Positions 1 to 9,151 of a DNA stretch of 64,000 nucleotides are shown piece by piece (the first letter of the stretch is position 1; every line of letters begins with the position of its first letter). Origin of the DNA: Halobacteriovorax marinus SJ (GTDB taxonomy: Bacteria; Bdellovibrionota; Bacteriovoracia; Bacteriovoracales; Bacteriovoracaceae); contig NC_016620.1 of the NCBI RefSeq assembly GCF_000210915.2, forward strand, positions 1,240,001 to 1,304,000, given 5' to 3'. The position numbers and the translations under genes are program-made. The notes beneath the pieces were generated by a model. The model was not told where the DNA came from. It ran no database searches and saw only the letters and a program-made list of their open reading frames with translations.

Positions 1-2005
1 GGTTGAGTTTTTCAACACTCTTTCTCGTATTCTTAAATAACCAACCGAGAACTGGAATATCTCCTAAGAGAGGAACTTTTGAAGTTACATCTGTTTCCTT
101 ATCTCTCATTAAACCACCCATTGCAATTGTGTCTCTATCTCTAACTACAACTGAAGTTACGGCACTTCTCGTAGTTGTTGCGACACCATCACTTTGCACA
201 CCTGATGGTAGTGATCTACTTGAAAAGTCATCTATCTTTTGATCAATTTTCAATTTGATAAATCTTGTAACTTTATTTACTTGTGGAGTAATTTTTAGTG
301 TCATAGCAACTTTTTGTTGCTTAATTGAAACCGAAGAAGAACCATTGGCAGCATTTGTTCTCTCTGGAGTAGGAATACTTTCACCAACTTCAAATACAGC
401 TTCTTCATTATCAAGGGCCATAATTTGAGGAGTGGCGAGAACGTTTGTTCCAGCATTGGAAGCAATCGCAGTGATGAGACCTGATACAGACTTAATCTTC
501 ACTTCTTGACCACTTACTGTTTGAGTTACTGAGCTACCAGTACCACCACCAACAAATAAGCCACCAAGAGCAGTAATATTATTAGACATTACATTGAAGA
601 GGTCAGTTCCATTTCCAACAAAACCGGCCTTATCTGTAGCACCAGAACCATAAGCACCAATAATATTGATACCGAATCCTTTATCTTTTGTTACTGATGT
701 CTCCATGATCATACCTTCAACAAAGACTTGATCTCTTGGTCTATCTAGCTTCTTAATAACTTCCTTAATTGTAAGGTAATCAGTAGGTGAAGCTGTAACA
801 ACAATTGCGTTATTTTCTTTGTCGGCTGTGATCTTTACTTCTGCGTTGAAAAGAGAAGTAGAGTCATCATTAGATGCAACTCTTGATAGTCTTGATCTTG
901 TTGATGTCTTTGGCTGAGCAGACGTTACAAGAGAAGAAAGTGTTTTAGCTAGAGTTTCACTTGTTCCATGATTTAAATAATAGACATGAATTTGACCCGA
1001 GCTTGAATTTACAAGCTTCACATCAAGTTTCTTAATAAGAGCGTTAAGTTGTTTTGCTCCCTCTGCATTTGTCATGGCAATGATAGAGTTTGTTCTAGGC
1101 TCTGCAATTAACTTAATTTCAGAAATTAAACTTGTATTAGCTGTAGTCGATCTTACTTTAGTAGACTTAGTTCCCTTAAAAATCTTATCTAATAATTTAG
1201 CAATCTCTTGAGCGGAAGAGTTCTTAACTGGAATAATCTGTAGTGACTCTTCGTGACCTGGAACATCTAGAAACTTAATAAGACGAGCAAGTCTATTAAT
1301 ATTAGAACCCGTATCCTGAACGATAATAGTATTCGTTTGTTTGATTTCAATAATTCTACCGTATCTAGACATATAAGGTCTAAATGATCTTGTTACCTCT
1401 GTAGAGTTAATATTCTTAAGAGGTAAGATTCTCATTACGTAATTATCAGTATTAGGAGTAAAGTTACCAGTATAGATTTTTGTTGGCGTATATCTGATAT
1501 CTCTTGCGTTGACGATTTTGTAAAATGATCCACTTTTAACGAGAGTGTAACCATTAATATTTAAAGCTGTAAGATAGGCTCTCCACGCATCTCCAACTGT
1601 AATGGCCGTTGGGGCCATGATAGAAACTTTACCTTTTAGATCTTTGTCGAGAATGAGGTTAATTCCCGTAAGCTTTTGCATATGCTTAGTAAGGTCGGTG
1701 AGGGATGTATTTGGAAAATCAAAACTAGTGATAACCTCTGGTCCAAAAGCAGTTTCAGGATTTAAGTTAACATACTTCTTATCCTTACTTGCATCAATAG
1801 CAGATGTATCAGCATTTCTTCCAAAGAAGTCAGCTGAATTGCTATTATTATTCTTTATTAAACTTGCAGCAGATTTCTCTGTGGCCTTGTACTTTGTTTT
1901 AGCACGATACTTTGAATCGTTAAACTGCGCAGTTGCATCACTAAAAAGTAGGGGAGCCATTAAGGCCACTAGTGATGAATTAATAATTAATTTCTTGTTT
2001 TTCAT
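1..2005 (-). CDS. gspD: Type II secretion system secretin GspD, 5' part (C-terminus beyond left edge)
   Basis: The outer-membrane secretin channel of the type II secretion system. The frame is open from an ATG at 2005 down to the window edge, so about 667 residues are visible and the stop is outside. The N-terminus is a signal peptide (MKNKKLIINSSLVALMAP, then ATAQ). An N0-like domain (SFDFPNTSLTDLTKHMQKLT) and repeated N-domains follow. The secretin core comes last, with motifs such as VFVEGMI and the late VPLLGDIPVLGWLF signature of the secretin family. It lies 20 bp downstream of gspC on the same strand, the usual gspC-gspD order, so the two are probably co-transcribed. Identity is strong; only the last part of the gene is missing. 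Confidence 0.93.
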   Translation of the reverse strand, partial: MKNKKLIINSSLVALMAPLLFSDATAQFNDSKYRAKTKYKATEKSAASLIKNNNSNSADFFGRNADTSAIDASKDKKYVNLNPETAFGPEVITSFDFPNTSLTDLTKHMQKLTGINLILDKDLKGKVSIMAPTAITVGDAWRAYLTALNINGYTLVKSGSFYKIVNARDIRYTPTKIYTGNFTPNTDNYVMRILPLKNINSTEVTRSFRPYMSRYGRIIEIKQTNTIIVQDTGSNINRLARLIKFLDVPGHEESLQIIPVKNSSAQEIAKLLDKIFKGTKSTKVRSTTANTSLISEIKLIAEPRTNSIIAMTNAEGAKQLNALIKKLDVKLVNSSSGQIHVYYLNHGTSETLAKTLSSLVTSAQPKTSTRSRLSRVASNDDSTSLFNAEVKITADKENNAIVVTASPTDYLTIKEVIKKLDRPRDQVFVEGMIMETSVTKDKGFGINIIGAYGSGATDKAGFVGNGTDLFNVMSNNITALGGLFVGGGTGSSVTQTVSGQEVKIKSVSGLITAIASNAGTNVLATPQIMALDNEEAVFEVGESIPTPERTNAANGSSSVSIKQQKVAMTLKITPQVNKVTRFIKLKIDQKIDDFSSRSLPSGVQSDGVATTTRSAVTSVVVRDRDTIAMGGLMRDKETDVTSKVPLLGDIPVLGWLFKNTRKSVEKLN

Positions 2006-2025
2006 AAATTCCGATCCCTGGAGTT

Positions 2026-3678
2026 TTATTCAAAGTTATATTCTAAGTTCTGTGTAGATCCGTCTCTTCTTACTGAAAGTTCAAATCTATCAATATCTTT
2101 TATCTTTCCAAATAAATTCATTATCTCGTTTAGGTTACTAAACTTCTTTCCATTAATAGCTGTAATGGTATCGCCTTCTTGAATATTCAATTTACTATAA
2201 ATAGATCCCGGCACAATTTCAGTCATTTTGAAAGCGAGTGTTCCGTCAGGGTTCTTAATTTGAATTGCTCGGGCCTGTGTTAGTACTTCACTTATATTAC
2301 CAAGCATTTCATCTCTAACTTTCTTTTGAATTTTAAATGTATTTCCAACGTTCTGAATACGAGAGTCTTTATACTTATTTAAGAGATTCTTTCCTTTTGA
2401 TGCGCTTACGACATTGATAGGATTCTTAACTCTTGGCTCTTTACTCTGGCTTTCAACATATTCACAATCACCAGTTTTAAGATTCTTAAAGACAACGCGT
2501 AGACGATCAATTTTTCCAATCTCTGCGTCGTTATTAATTTTCTCACCCTCTCTAATATCGAGAATTTGGTTCTTTCCTCTTACTTGTACTGAGGCAATAG
2601 ACTTCACAGAGTCTTGTAAAACAATTGTGTTCACAAGCTTAATACCTAATTGGCTTTTTCTATCTGCACTCTTACATACTAGATTCTCATCTACTTTAGG
2701 TTTTTCTATTGGTTTAACACCATCTAGAGAAGGGTCCTTAGTATTAAAAAGATTTGATTTCTCTATTTTTAAAACAGCAACTCTTGCTCTAGGAGTGTAG
2801 ATTCCTGTCGCTGCTCTAGGCTTCTTTGTTTGTGTTTCTAACTTAGATGAAATACCTGTCGCAATTATCTTTCCACCAAAGTAAGAACAACCAAGAATCA
2901 TACACGTTAAGAATGTACGGTGAATATCTTGTCTTGAGTCTGGTGAAAAAGTTTTTTCTACAAATCCATTCCAAGTTAAGTTAGAGAGGTTAAACTTCTC
3001 TTGAACTTTCATGAGAGCAGGAGTGCTAGAGGCTACGCTTTCAAATTCTTCTTCATCACTATTGTGAGAGCGTCTTAATGAGAATGATTCTCTAGATGGA
3101 ACTTTGTCTTTAACATTTGCGAGGAAGGCCATGAATCTCTGTGAAACACTAGGTTTAGGATCTTCATAGAATTCGTCTTCATAGTCATCATCAAAATGTT
3201 CAAGCTCTTCATCTTCCTGATCTCTTGCAGGATTGAATTCCTGTAGGGGAGCATCTAGATCCTCAAGCTCTTCTTTTTCTTCATCTGAAATTTTAAATTC
3301 TTGTGCAACAAAGACTTCTTCGTCTTCTTCATCATCTTCGCTGTCTTCCTCTTCTTCAACGGCGGGACGACTATTGAGCATATCTTCAATATCATCGTCT
3401 TCTTGCTCTTCGCTAAAAGAAACTTGCTCACAAGAGGCTTCGTCTATTTGAGGAGGGAGATCACTCTCTTCTAAATCTTGGTCTTCTTCATCCTTGAGGG
3501 CCTGCATTTCTAACGCCTCAGGATCTACAGCAATATCACCAGTAGACTCTTCAAAGTCATCATCAATATATTCTTCTTCATCTACTTCTTCGTAGATGTC
3601 CTCTTCAAATTCATCCTCATCTTGCTTCGAGAATTTACTTTTGATCTTCGAGAAAATTCCATTTTTCTTTTTAGTCAT
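2026..3678 (-). CDS. gspC: Type II secretion inner-membrane protein GspC with long acidic N-terminal extension
   Basis: 550 residues. The C-terminal ~90 residues form a PDZ domain (GSIYSKLNIQEGDTITAING), and the middle contains a GspC homology region (SQLGIKLVNTIVLQDSVKSIA). GspC links the secretin to the inner-membrane platform. One transmembrane segment lies near residues 255-275 (TFLTCMILGCSYFGG). Before it sits an unusual cytoplasmic stretch of about 240 residues, extremely rich in Asp and Glu, so the protein is about twice the usual GspC length of 270-300. It is followed 20 bp later by gspD. A sigma70-like promoter lies just upstream. Identity is well supported by the PDZ domain, the TM segment and the gspD neighbour; the role of the acidic region is unknown. 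Confidence 0.88.
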   Translation of the reverse strand: MTKKKNGIFSKIKSKFSKQDEDEFEEDIYEEVDEEEYIDDDFEESTGDIAVDPEALEMQALKDEEDQDLEESDLPPQIDEASCEQVSFSEEQEDDDIEDMLNSRPAVEEEEDSEDDEEDEEVFVAQEFKISDEEKEELEDLDAPLQEFNPARDQEDEELEHFDDDYEDEFYEDPKPSVSQRFMAFLANVKDKVPSRESFSLRRSHNSDEEEFESVASSTPALMKVQEKFNLSNLTWNGFVEKTFSPDSRQDIHRTFLTCMILGCSYFGGKIIATGISSKLETQTKKPRAATGIYTPRARVAVLKIEKSNLFNTKDPSLDGVKPIEKPKVDENLVCKSADRKSQLGIKLVNTIVLQDSVKSIASVQVRGKNQILDIREGEKINNDAEIGKIDRLRVVFKNLKTGDCEYVESQSKEPRVKNPINVVSASKGKNLLNKYKDSRIQNVGNTFKIQKKVRDEMLGNISEVLTQARAIQIKNPDGTLAFKMTEIVPGSIYSKLNIQEGDTITAINGKKFSNLNEIMNLFGKIKDIDRFELSVRRDGSTQNLEYNFE

Positions 3679-3736
3679 TAAAGATCCAGCTTTTCTGTAA
3701 AGTATTAAAAAATACGTATAATTAGCATTCTCTAAT

Positions 3737-3765
3737 ATTTTAAGGTGTTAGACTATATGCTTCAA
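3737..3765 (-). promoter_or_regulatory. Candidate sigma70-type promoter for gspC-gspD
   Basis: Reading the minus strand, a -35-like TTGAAG (3765-3760) and a -10-like TAAAAT (3742-3737) are separated by 17 bp, about 60 bp upstream of the gspC ATG. Found by eye only; this AT-rich intergenic region offers other possible -10 boxes. Confidence 0.35.
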
Positions 3766-3893
3766 GTAACTTCTTAAGGTTTTTTTTGCCTATTTGTTGA
3801 GCGTCTTTGTCGGGTATGTTCTTGTTGTCACAAACATATATAAGGATGTAAAATTCTCTTAAATTATAACTTATGCATAAAAAGGAATTTAGA

Positions 3894-5690
3894 ATGAGCG
3901 AGAGTAAGGACGCTAAGTACAATGTTGACCAAGAAGGACAAGAATTCGATTCTGTCGTTGGCAGCTTATTTTTTGGTGAGATCAATGAAGACGTAATTTT
4001 TCCTTTTCCACACTTTAGTGAAGACCAAGTGGAAATGGCCAAAGAAATGTGCTCGGCCGTTTCTAAATATGGTGAAGACGCAATTGACGGTGAAAAATTT
4101 GATGAAGAGGCCAAGATACCTGACGAAGTTATTAGGGGATTAGCAGAGCTTGGGCTTTGTGGTTTGGCCGTTCCAGAAGAATATGGTGGAATGCAGCTAG
4201 ACTACTCATTATATTCAAGAGTTTTTGCTGAAGTCGCATCAATGGATGGATCAACTGCTACAATGCTTGGTGCACACCAATCAATTGGTTATAGAGCTCT
4301 TTTAAATGAGGGAACTCCTGAACAAAAAGAAAAATGGCTTCCATCACTAGCTTCTGGTGAAAAATTAGCATCATTTTGTTTAACTGAGCCAGGTTCTGGT
4401 TCTGATGCATACTCTATAAAGACTAAGGCCATTAAAAATGATGATGGCTCATTCACAATCACAGGTCAAAAGCTTTGGATTACTAATGCTGGAACTGCTG
4501 AGTTCTATACTGTTTTCTGTAAAACTGATCATGAGAAAGACGGAAAGATGGTAGAGAAAATTTCTTGCTTCATTATAGAGAAGGGCATGGAAGGTGTTAG
4601 CTTCGGTGAAAAAGAAAATAAAATGGGTATCCGTGCTTCTGAAACGAGAGCTGTGTACTTTGATAAAGTAAAAGTTCCTGCTGAGAATGTTCTTGGTGAG
4701 TTAGGAAAGGGCTTTAAGATTGCGATGAATGTCTTAAACTCAGGAAGACTTTCACTTGGTGCAGGTTGTGTCGGTGGTATGAAGACTATCCTAAAGATGG
4801 CAACAGAGCACGCGAAAGGAAGAAAGCAATTTGGTGCACCTATTAGTGACTTTGGTCTTATTCAGCAAAAGTTAGCTTTCATGGCCGCTCGTTGTTATGC
4901 CACTGAAAGTATTGTTTATATGACTACGGGGAATATGATCAAGGGAATGAATGACTACTTCCTTGAGACTGCAATTTGTAAAGTTTATGGGTCTGAATCT
5001 TTATGGACAGTGGTAGATACTGGTCTTCAGATTGCGGCCGGTAATGGATATATGAAAGAGTATCCTTACGAGAGAATTATGAGAGACTCAAGGATTAACC
5101 TGATCTTTGAAGGAACAAATGAAATTCTAAGATGTTTCCTTGCTCTTTCTGGTATGAAGGGACCTTCTGACTCACTTAAGGAACTTGGTAAGGTGTCGGA
5201 TGTTTCATCTGCTCTAAAAGATCCTATTAAATCTCTAGGTGTTCTCTCTGATTTTGCAAAGAAGAGAATTTCAAAGATGATTGCCTCTAGGGCCTTAACA
5301 AAAGCGCACCCTGAGCTTGAAGAGTATGCTAACTACTTCTCTTCAATGATGGCATCATTTGCTATTCAAGTTGAAAATACTTTAATTAAGCACGGTAAGA
5401 AAATTATTGGAAACGAATATCCTCAAGGAAGACTTTCTAATATGGCAACAGAGCTCTATGTTATGTTGTGTGTAATCTCTCGTACAACATCAATTCTTGA
5501 AAAAGATGATGTTCCTCAAGATAAGAAAGATTATGTTCTAGGTCTTACTAAGATTGTAATTAAAGAGTCGAGACAGAACTTTGTCGCTAACTTAAAAGAG
5601 ATGACTAATAATTATGACAAGCTTACAGCAGAAGTATCGCAAGCAGTATGTAATTATGATGGTTATGGATTAGATATAATTAATTATTAA
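3894..5690 (+). CDS. Acyl-CoA dehydrogenase (VLCAD-like, extended C-terminus)
   Basis: 598 residues. This FAD enzyme catalyses the first, alpha,beta-dehydrogenation step of fatty-acid beta-oxidation. Seen: the flavin/substrate signature CLTEPGSGSDA, KLWITNAG, and the catalytic glutamate near residue 406 in IFEGTNEILR, as in medium- and very-long-chain family members. About 190 residues follow the catalytic core, matching the longer VLCAD/ACAD9-type architecture rather than the ~380-residue short type. I chose the ATG at 3894 because AAGGAA lies 6 bp before it; an in-frame ATG at 3873 lacks a ribosome site. Five bp before the next gene, so the two probably share a transcript. Chain-length specificity cannot be read from the sequence. 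Confidence 0.92.
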   Translation: MSESKDAKYNVDQEGQEFDSVVGSLFFGEINEDVIFPFPHFSEDQVEMAKEMCSAVSKYGEDAIDGEKFDEEAKIPDEVIRGLAELGLCGLAVPEEYGGMQLDYSLYSRVFAEVASMDGSTATMLGAHQSIGYRALLNEGTPEQKEKWLPSLASGEKLASFCLTEPGSGSDAYSIKTKAIKNDDGSFTITGQKLWITNAGTAEFYTVFCKTDHEKDGKMVEKISCFIIEKGMEGVSFGEKENKMGIRASETRAVYFDKVKVPAENVLGELGKGFKIAMNVLNSGRLSLGAGCVGGMKTILKMATEHAKGRKQFGAPISDFGLIQQKLAFMAARCYATESIVYMTTGNMIKGMNDYFLETAICKVYGSESLWTVVDTGLQIAAGNGYMKEYPYERIMRDSRINLIFEGTNEILRCFLALSGMKGPSDSLKELGKVSDVSSALKDPIKSLGVLSDFAKKRISKMIASRALTKAHPELEEYANYFSSMMASFAIQVENTLIKHGKKIIGNEYPQGRLSNMATELYVMLCVISRTTSILEKDDVPQDKKDYVLGLTKIVIKESRQNFVANLKEMTNNYDKLTAEVSQAVCNYDGYGLDIINY

Positions 5691-5695
5691 TTATT

Positions 5696-7471
5696 ATGAT
5701 TAGAACTCTACTCTTTACTTCAATTTTTGTTTTCTCTGGTTGTTCTACTTTAAAGAAGATACCGAAACTTTTTAAAAAAGATAAGGAACAACCAAAGAGA
5801 GAAGTCGTTAAGATACCTCACGGCCCTTCATTAGAAGGGACGGGGACGTACTTTAAAGATATAACAAAAGAAGTTGGTTTAGAGGGAGAGATTGCTACTC
5901 ATATATATGCTGTAGATTTTGATGGTGATGGTTACACTGATATTGTCACGCTTCCATTCTTTTATTCAAGGCCAAAATTCTTTAGCTATATTCCAGAGAC
6001 AAAGAAGTATGTAGAGCTTAAGTACAATCCATTTGGTAAGGTTGTGCGTGCCAGTTATCTTACTTTCTTTGATGTTGATAAAGATGGACTCCTTGACCTA
6101 TTGGCGGGAACACTCAACCAAAAGTCAGCACTTCCAAAAGAACCACTTAAAATTTTTAAAGCGAGTAGAGTTAAAGGACAAATTCACTATAAGCAGGTCT
6201 TGGCCACTAATATAAAAGATGCTAGGCCTACATCATCAGTTTCAATTCTTGATTTTAATCTCGACGGTTATATTGATCTCTTTGAAGCAAATTGGCTGGA
6301 TTACTCTAAGGGCTCTTCTCCCAAAGCTTCTCCTGATAGACTCTATATGGGGAAGAAGAATTTTGATTATCAAGAGGTGAGCTACCTTCTAGAAGATGAA
6401 GCTCGCTTTTCGAAGGCCAATAATGCCTTTGTAAATGCAATGCCTTCTTTTTCATCTAGTACTTGTGACTTAGATCAAAATGGATTCCCTGATATCCTAA
6501 CAAGCTCTTCTGGTGGGCATCCAAATAAGATGTGGATGAATCTCTATGACATTCAACACAAAGAGAGAATTTTTAAAGATCATGCTAATGGTTCAGGTTA
6601 TGAGCATGACGGTTTTGGAATGCTTAATCCAAGAGGTGGAGGAAATTCTCTCTATAGCCTTTGCACTGACTATAATAATGATGGTGTAATGGATATTCTC
6701 GTTGGGGAAGTATCTCACTCCTTTGATTCTGAAAATAGGGATAAGTCCTCTTTTCTAACTGGAAGCACTAGAGAGTTTCCACCAAAGTTTTTAAGGTCTG
6801 AATACGTTCAAGATAATGGAAGAAGAGTTTGGTCTCAAAGTGATAAGAGATCAGTCTTTGGTGACTTTAATAATGATGGCCTTATTGACATTCTTGTTGA
6901 GAACACAGGCTATCCTCCGTACACGCGACTCATTTACTTTATTCAAGAGCCCGATCATGGTTTTGAAAACGTGGCCAAGGATGCAAAGATCGATATTCTC
7001 AATCCTTCAGGAGTAGTCACTCTTGATATAGATAGAGATGGAAGAATGGACTTTATTACAGGTCAAAGCAATGTGAGAAAGGCAGATCTTCCTCGAAGAA
7101 TTTACGTTTATAAGAATATTATTCCAAGAGAGGGAAGGCAGTCGCTACGAATTTTCTTAGATGGGATAAAATCAAATATCCACGGTTGGGGAGCTATGGT
7201 TGAAGTGGAGACAGATCATTTCACTCAAAAGCGATGGGCAGAGTTCATCACTGGGCCTCAACCTTCTCAAAGTGAGTATGGTCTTCACTTTGGACTAGAC
7301 CTAAAGAACTCTTTAAAGAATATTACTGTGACTTGGCCAATACTAGAAAAGAGACAGATTCCACTGCGTGTTGATTATCAATATAAGATACCTAAGGGAA
7401 GAGAGCACTCGGAGATCACTCTATGTGAAGACGGTAGAGTTCTAGAGGGTCGCGCTAGCTGTCGTAACTAA
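5696..7471 (+). CDS. FG-GAP/VCBS-repeat lipoprotein with UnbV/ASPIC domain
   Basis: 591 residues. The N-terminus is a lipoprotein signal ending in the lipobox FSGC (Cys 16), so the mature protein is probably anchored in the envelope. About seven calcium-binding-like DxDxDG loops follow (DFDGDGYTD, DVDKDGLLD, DFNLDGYID, DLDQNGFPD, DYNNDGVMD, DFNNDGLID, DIDRDGRMD), the hallmark of FG-GAP/VCBS beta-propeller blades. The last ~90 residues resemble the ASPIC/UnbV domain (GWGAMVEVE... HFGLD... ITVTWP). Such proteins are usually extracellular or surface adhesion or carbohydrate-binding scaffolds; the ligand here is unknown. Only 5 bp separate it from the acyl-CoA dehydrogenase, though no functional link is obvious. 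Confidence 0.85.
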   Translation: MIRTLLFTSIFVFSGCSTLKKIPKLFKKDKEQPKREVVKIPHGPSLEGTGTYFKDITKEVGLEGEIATHIYAVDFDGDGYTDIVTLPFFYSRPKFFSYIPETKKYVELKYNPFGKVVRASYLTFFDVDKDGLLDLLAGTLNQKSALPKEPLKIFKASRVKGQIHYKQVLATNIKDARPTSSVSILDFNLDGYIDLFEANWLDYSKGSSPKASPDRLYMGKKNFDYQEVSYLLEDEARFSKANNAFVNAMPSFSSSTCDLDQNGFPDILTSSSGGHPNKMWMNLYDIQHKERIFKDHANGSGYEHDGFGMLNPRGGGNSLYSLCTDYNNDGVMDILVGEVSHSFDSENRDKSSFLTGSTREFPPKFLRSEYVQDNGRRVWSQSDKRSVFGDFNNDGLIDILVENTGYPPYTRLIYFIQEPDHGFENVAKDAKIDILNPSGVVTLDIDRDGRMDFITGQSNVRKADLPRRIYVYKNIIPREGRQSLRIFLDGIKSNIHGWGAMVEVETDHFTQKRWAEFITGPQPSQSEYGLHFGLDLKNSLKNITVTWPILEKRQIPLRVDYQYKIPKGREHSEITLCEDGRVLEGRASCRN

Positions 7472-7720
7472 GTTATTGATTATTTATGTAAATATATCTA
7501 GTTGGAGCTATTTTGCTCTAATTTCAGTATCAAATTGTCCTTAAATTCCTATATGACACCTAGCAAAAGCCATATTCCTTAGCTAATTCTTGGCATGGAT
7601 ATTGGATAGTAGGGGTTAAAGAAATTGCTAGGAAGGCGATTTCGAGAAAAGAGATCAGGAAGAACTCTTTAAAAATACTAAATACCAGGATGGAATTAAT
7701 TAGGAAAATAGGAGCATATT

Positions 7721-8227
7721 ATGGAAAGTAAAACTCTAGAACACTTCAAAAAACTTTTTATCGAAATTAAGAGAAATAGTGCTCTTGAAAATTTAGGTAG
7801 AAATGAAGAGCAAGATCTGGCGCTAAAGTCAGGTGATGAGATTGATCAAACGAATCGAGAAAGAGATGAGAGATTAATCCTTAAGTTGCAAGGTCGACAG
7901 AGATTTTACTTAAAGAAAGTTGATGCTGCTCTTGATAGAATTGAAAATGGCACTTTTGGAGAGTGTACAGAATGTGGAGATGATATTTCAGAATCTAGAC
8001 TTCTGGCAAGACCAACTGCTGATCTTTGTATCTGCTGTAAAGAGGAACAAGAAAGAGGCGAGGGTCACGTACTATATGAAAATAAGAGTCACACTCTTGG
8101 TAAGCAAATTCTTAGCGATAAAATAAATCCTAGTCTGGTAAATACAAATCCGGGCGATGATAATATCGTTCAGTTTCACTCTAAAAGTGATTTAAATAAT
8201 ATTAATACTCAAACTTTTGCTAGGTAA
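7721..8227 (+). CDS. dksA: DksA/TraR family zinc-finger transcription factor
   Basis: 168 residues. DksA binds the RNA polymerase secondary channel and works with ppGpp in the stringent response. Seen: a coiled-coil region, then a zinc finger CTEC-(17 residues)-CICC whose RPTADLC matches the family signature exactly. It aligns with E. coli DksA without gaps from the coiled-coil tip to the first Cys. The tip motif DxxDxA reads DEIDQT here, so Ala is replaced by Thr. The second Cys pair carries one additional Cys (CICC). A polar C-terminal tail of ~45 residues extends past the finger. AGGAG lies 6 bp before the ATG. A 249-bp gene-free region lies upstream and a terminator follows. Confidence 0.9.
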   Translation: MESKTLEHFKKLFIEIKRNSALENLGRNEEQDLALKSGDEIDQTNRERDERLILKLQGRQRFYLKKVDAALDRIENGTFGECTECGDDISESRLLARPTADLCICCKEEQERGEGHVLYENKSHTLGKQILSDKINPSLVNTNPGDDNIVQFHSKSDLNNINTQTFAR

Positions 8228-8258
8228 TAGCAGAGATATTTCACCCCCTATTTTCTCA

Positions 8259-8288
8259 AAAGGGCCCAGGTAATACTTGGGCCTTTTT
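8259..8288. terminator. Rho-independent terminator, convergent dksA / 8291 gene
   Basis: GGCCCA (8263-8268) pairs with TGGGCC (8278-8283), flanked by AAAA on the left and TTTTT on the right. It can serve both converging genes. Confidence 0.8.
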
Positions 8289-8290
8289 AA

Positions 8291-9151
8291 TTACTTTACG
8301 TAATATCTACTTCCTTTAAATGTCCTTGGACAATACGGAAGTGAGAGGTGAAGGTGGTGTTGATGATTGTGATCTTCATGTCCGATGGAGCCCTTAGGTT
8401 CATTTCCTGGACAATTACTCTTATAAGAAACAATTTGTTCGTGCCAACACTTTCTAAATTGTTCAAAGAATTCTTTACTTGGTGATTTCTTTTGATCAGA
8501 TACTTTAAGTCTTACAACTTTATCGCCTTGTTTAAAGGCAATAGTTCTTATGTCGATCGCTCTATTCACAGAGTGATAACTTCTATTTGAATGCCTTGTA
8601 TCCCCAGAAATTCCTGCGTGAGAGAATTTAATGGCCTCTACTTCTGCGTCTCCACTTTGACCAAAACCTTTGGCCGCAACTTGAACACATTTTCCAAAAC
8701 TCTTATCAAAGAAGCCAAAGAATTCTTTCGACATCTTTCTACGCTTACAGGTAGAGCTTTGGGCACCATCATCATAATTTGATTCGATACCTTGGCACTC
8801 ATCCCAAAGAATTTGTGGCTCACCTTTAATAGAGCCAGCATTATCATCTGCCATTGTGAGAGGGAAGCCATTCATTGCCTCGTCACTTCCACCAACATTT
8901 GAAAAGTCATAGACATCTGAACAATTACTTGATTGAACATCTGCCCTTGTAAAGAATGTTTGAGATGTTGGACCAGACATAAATGAGTTTAAACTACTAG
9001 AGAAGTCTGCATCGCCATAGTAGAGTTGTTGAGATAGATCTTCGTGAGCATTTCTAGGCTTGTAGTCCCTAGACATTGGGACGTAGGGATTTGATTGATA
9101 ATCCTTACAACCTGCAATTAATAATGTCACTAATATTACTATCTTTCTCAC
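8291..9151 (-). CDS. Putative LAS-type (extensin-like/M15-like) metallopeptidase lipoprotein
   Basis: 286 residues. The N-terminus MRKIVILVTLLIAGC is a lipoprotein signal (Cys 15). The C-terminal third carries HSVNRAIDI and, further on, DHNHQHHLHLSLPYC. The spacing and sequence resemble the zinc ligands (H..GRAxD ... HxH) of LAS-fold peptidases such as extensin-like C-terminal and M15 D,D-carboxypeptidases, which cut peptidoglycan peptides. Several Cys residues suggest disulphides in the periplasm. It is a single gene, converging on dksA and sharing its terminator. The family assignment is motif-level inference; the lipoprotein call is firm. Confidence 0.6.
   Translation of the reverse strand: MRKIVILVTLLIAGCKDYQSNPYVPMSRDYKPRNAHEDLSQQLYYGDADFSSSLNSFMSGPTSQTFFTRADVQSSNCSDVYDFSNVGGSDEAMNGFPLTMADDNAGSIKGEPQILWDECQGIESNYDDGAQSSTCKRRKMSKEFFGFFDKSFGKCVQVAAKGFGQSGDAEVEAIKFSHAGISGDTRHSNRSYHSVNRAIDIRTIAFKQGDKVVRLKVSDQKKSPSKEFFEQFRKCWHEQIVSYKSNCPGNEPKGSIGHEDHNHQHHLHLSLPYCPRTFKGSRYYVK

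Noticed and set aside
3233-3451. Ser-rich plus-strand ORF
   Set aside because: It is the antisense reading of the Glu/Asp-rich gspC tail, where GAA/GAT codons give TTC/ATC/TCT.
3823-3840. TTGTCACAA-like palindrome upstream of the acyl-CoA dehydrogenase, similar to the 15271 repeat
   Set aside because: Only a 4-bp arm on each side; likely chance in AT-rich DNA.
3740-4114. Long minus-strand ORF before the acyl-CoA dehydrogenase
   Set aside because: It overlaps the start of a clear enzyme, has no ribosome site and its protein is unlike anything known.
7560-7720. A TTGGCA-like element with a later TTGGA before dksA, reminiscent of a sigma54 promoter
   Set aside because: The -12 part is TTGG, not the required TTGC, so the match is too weak.
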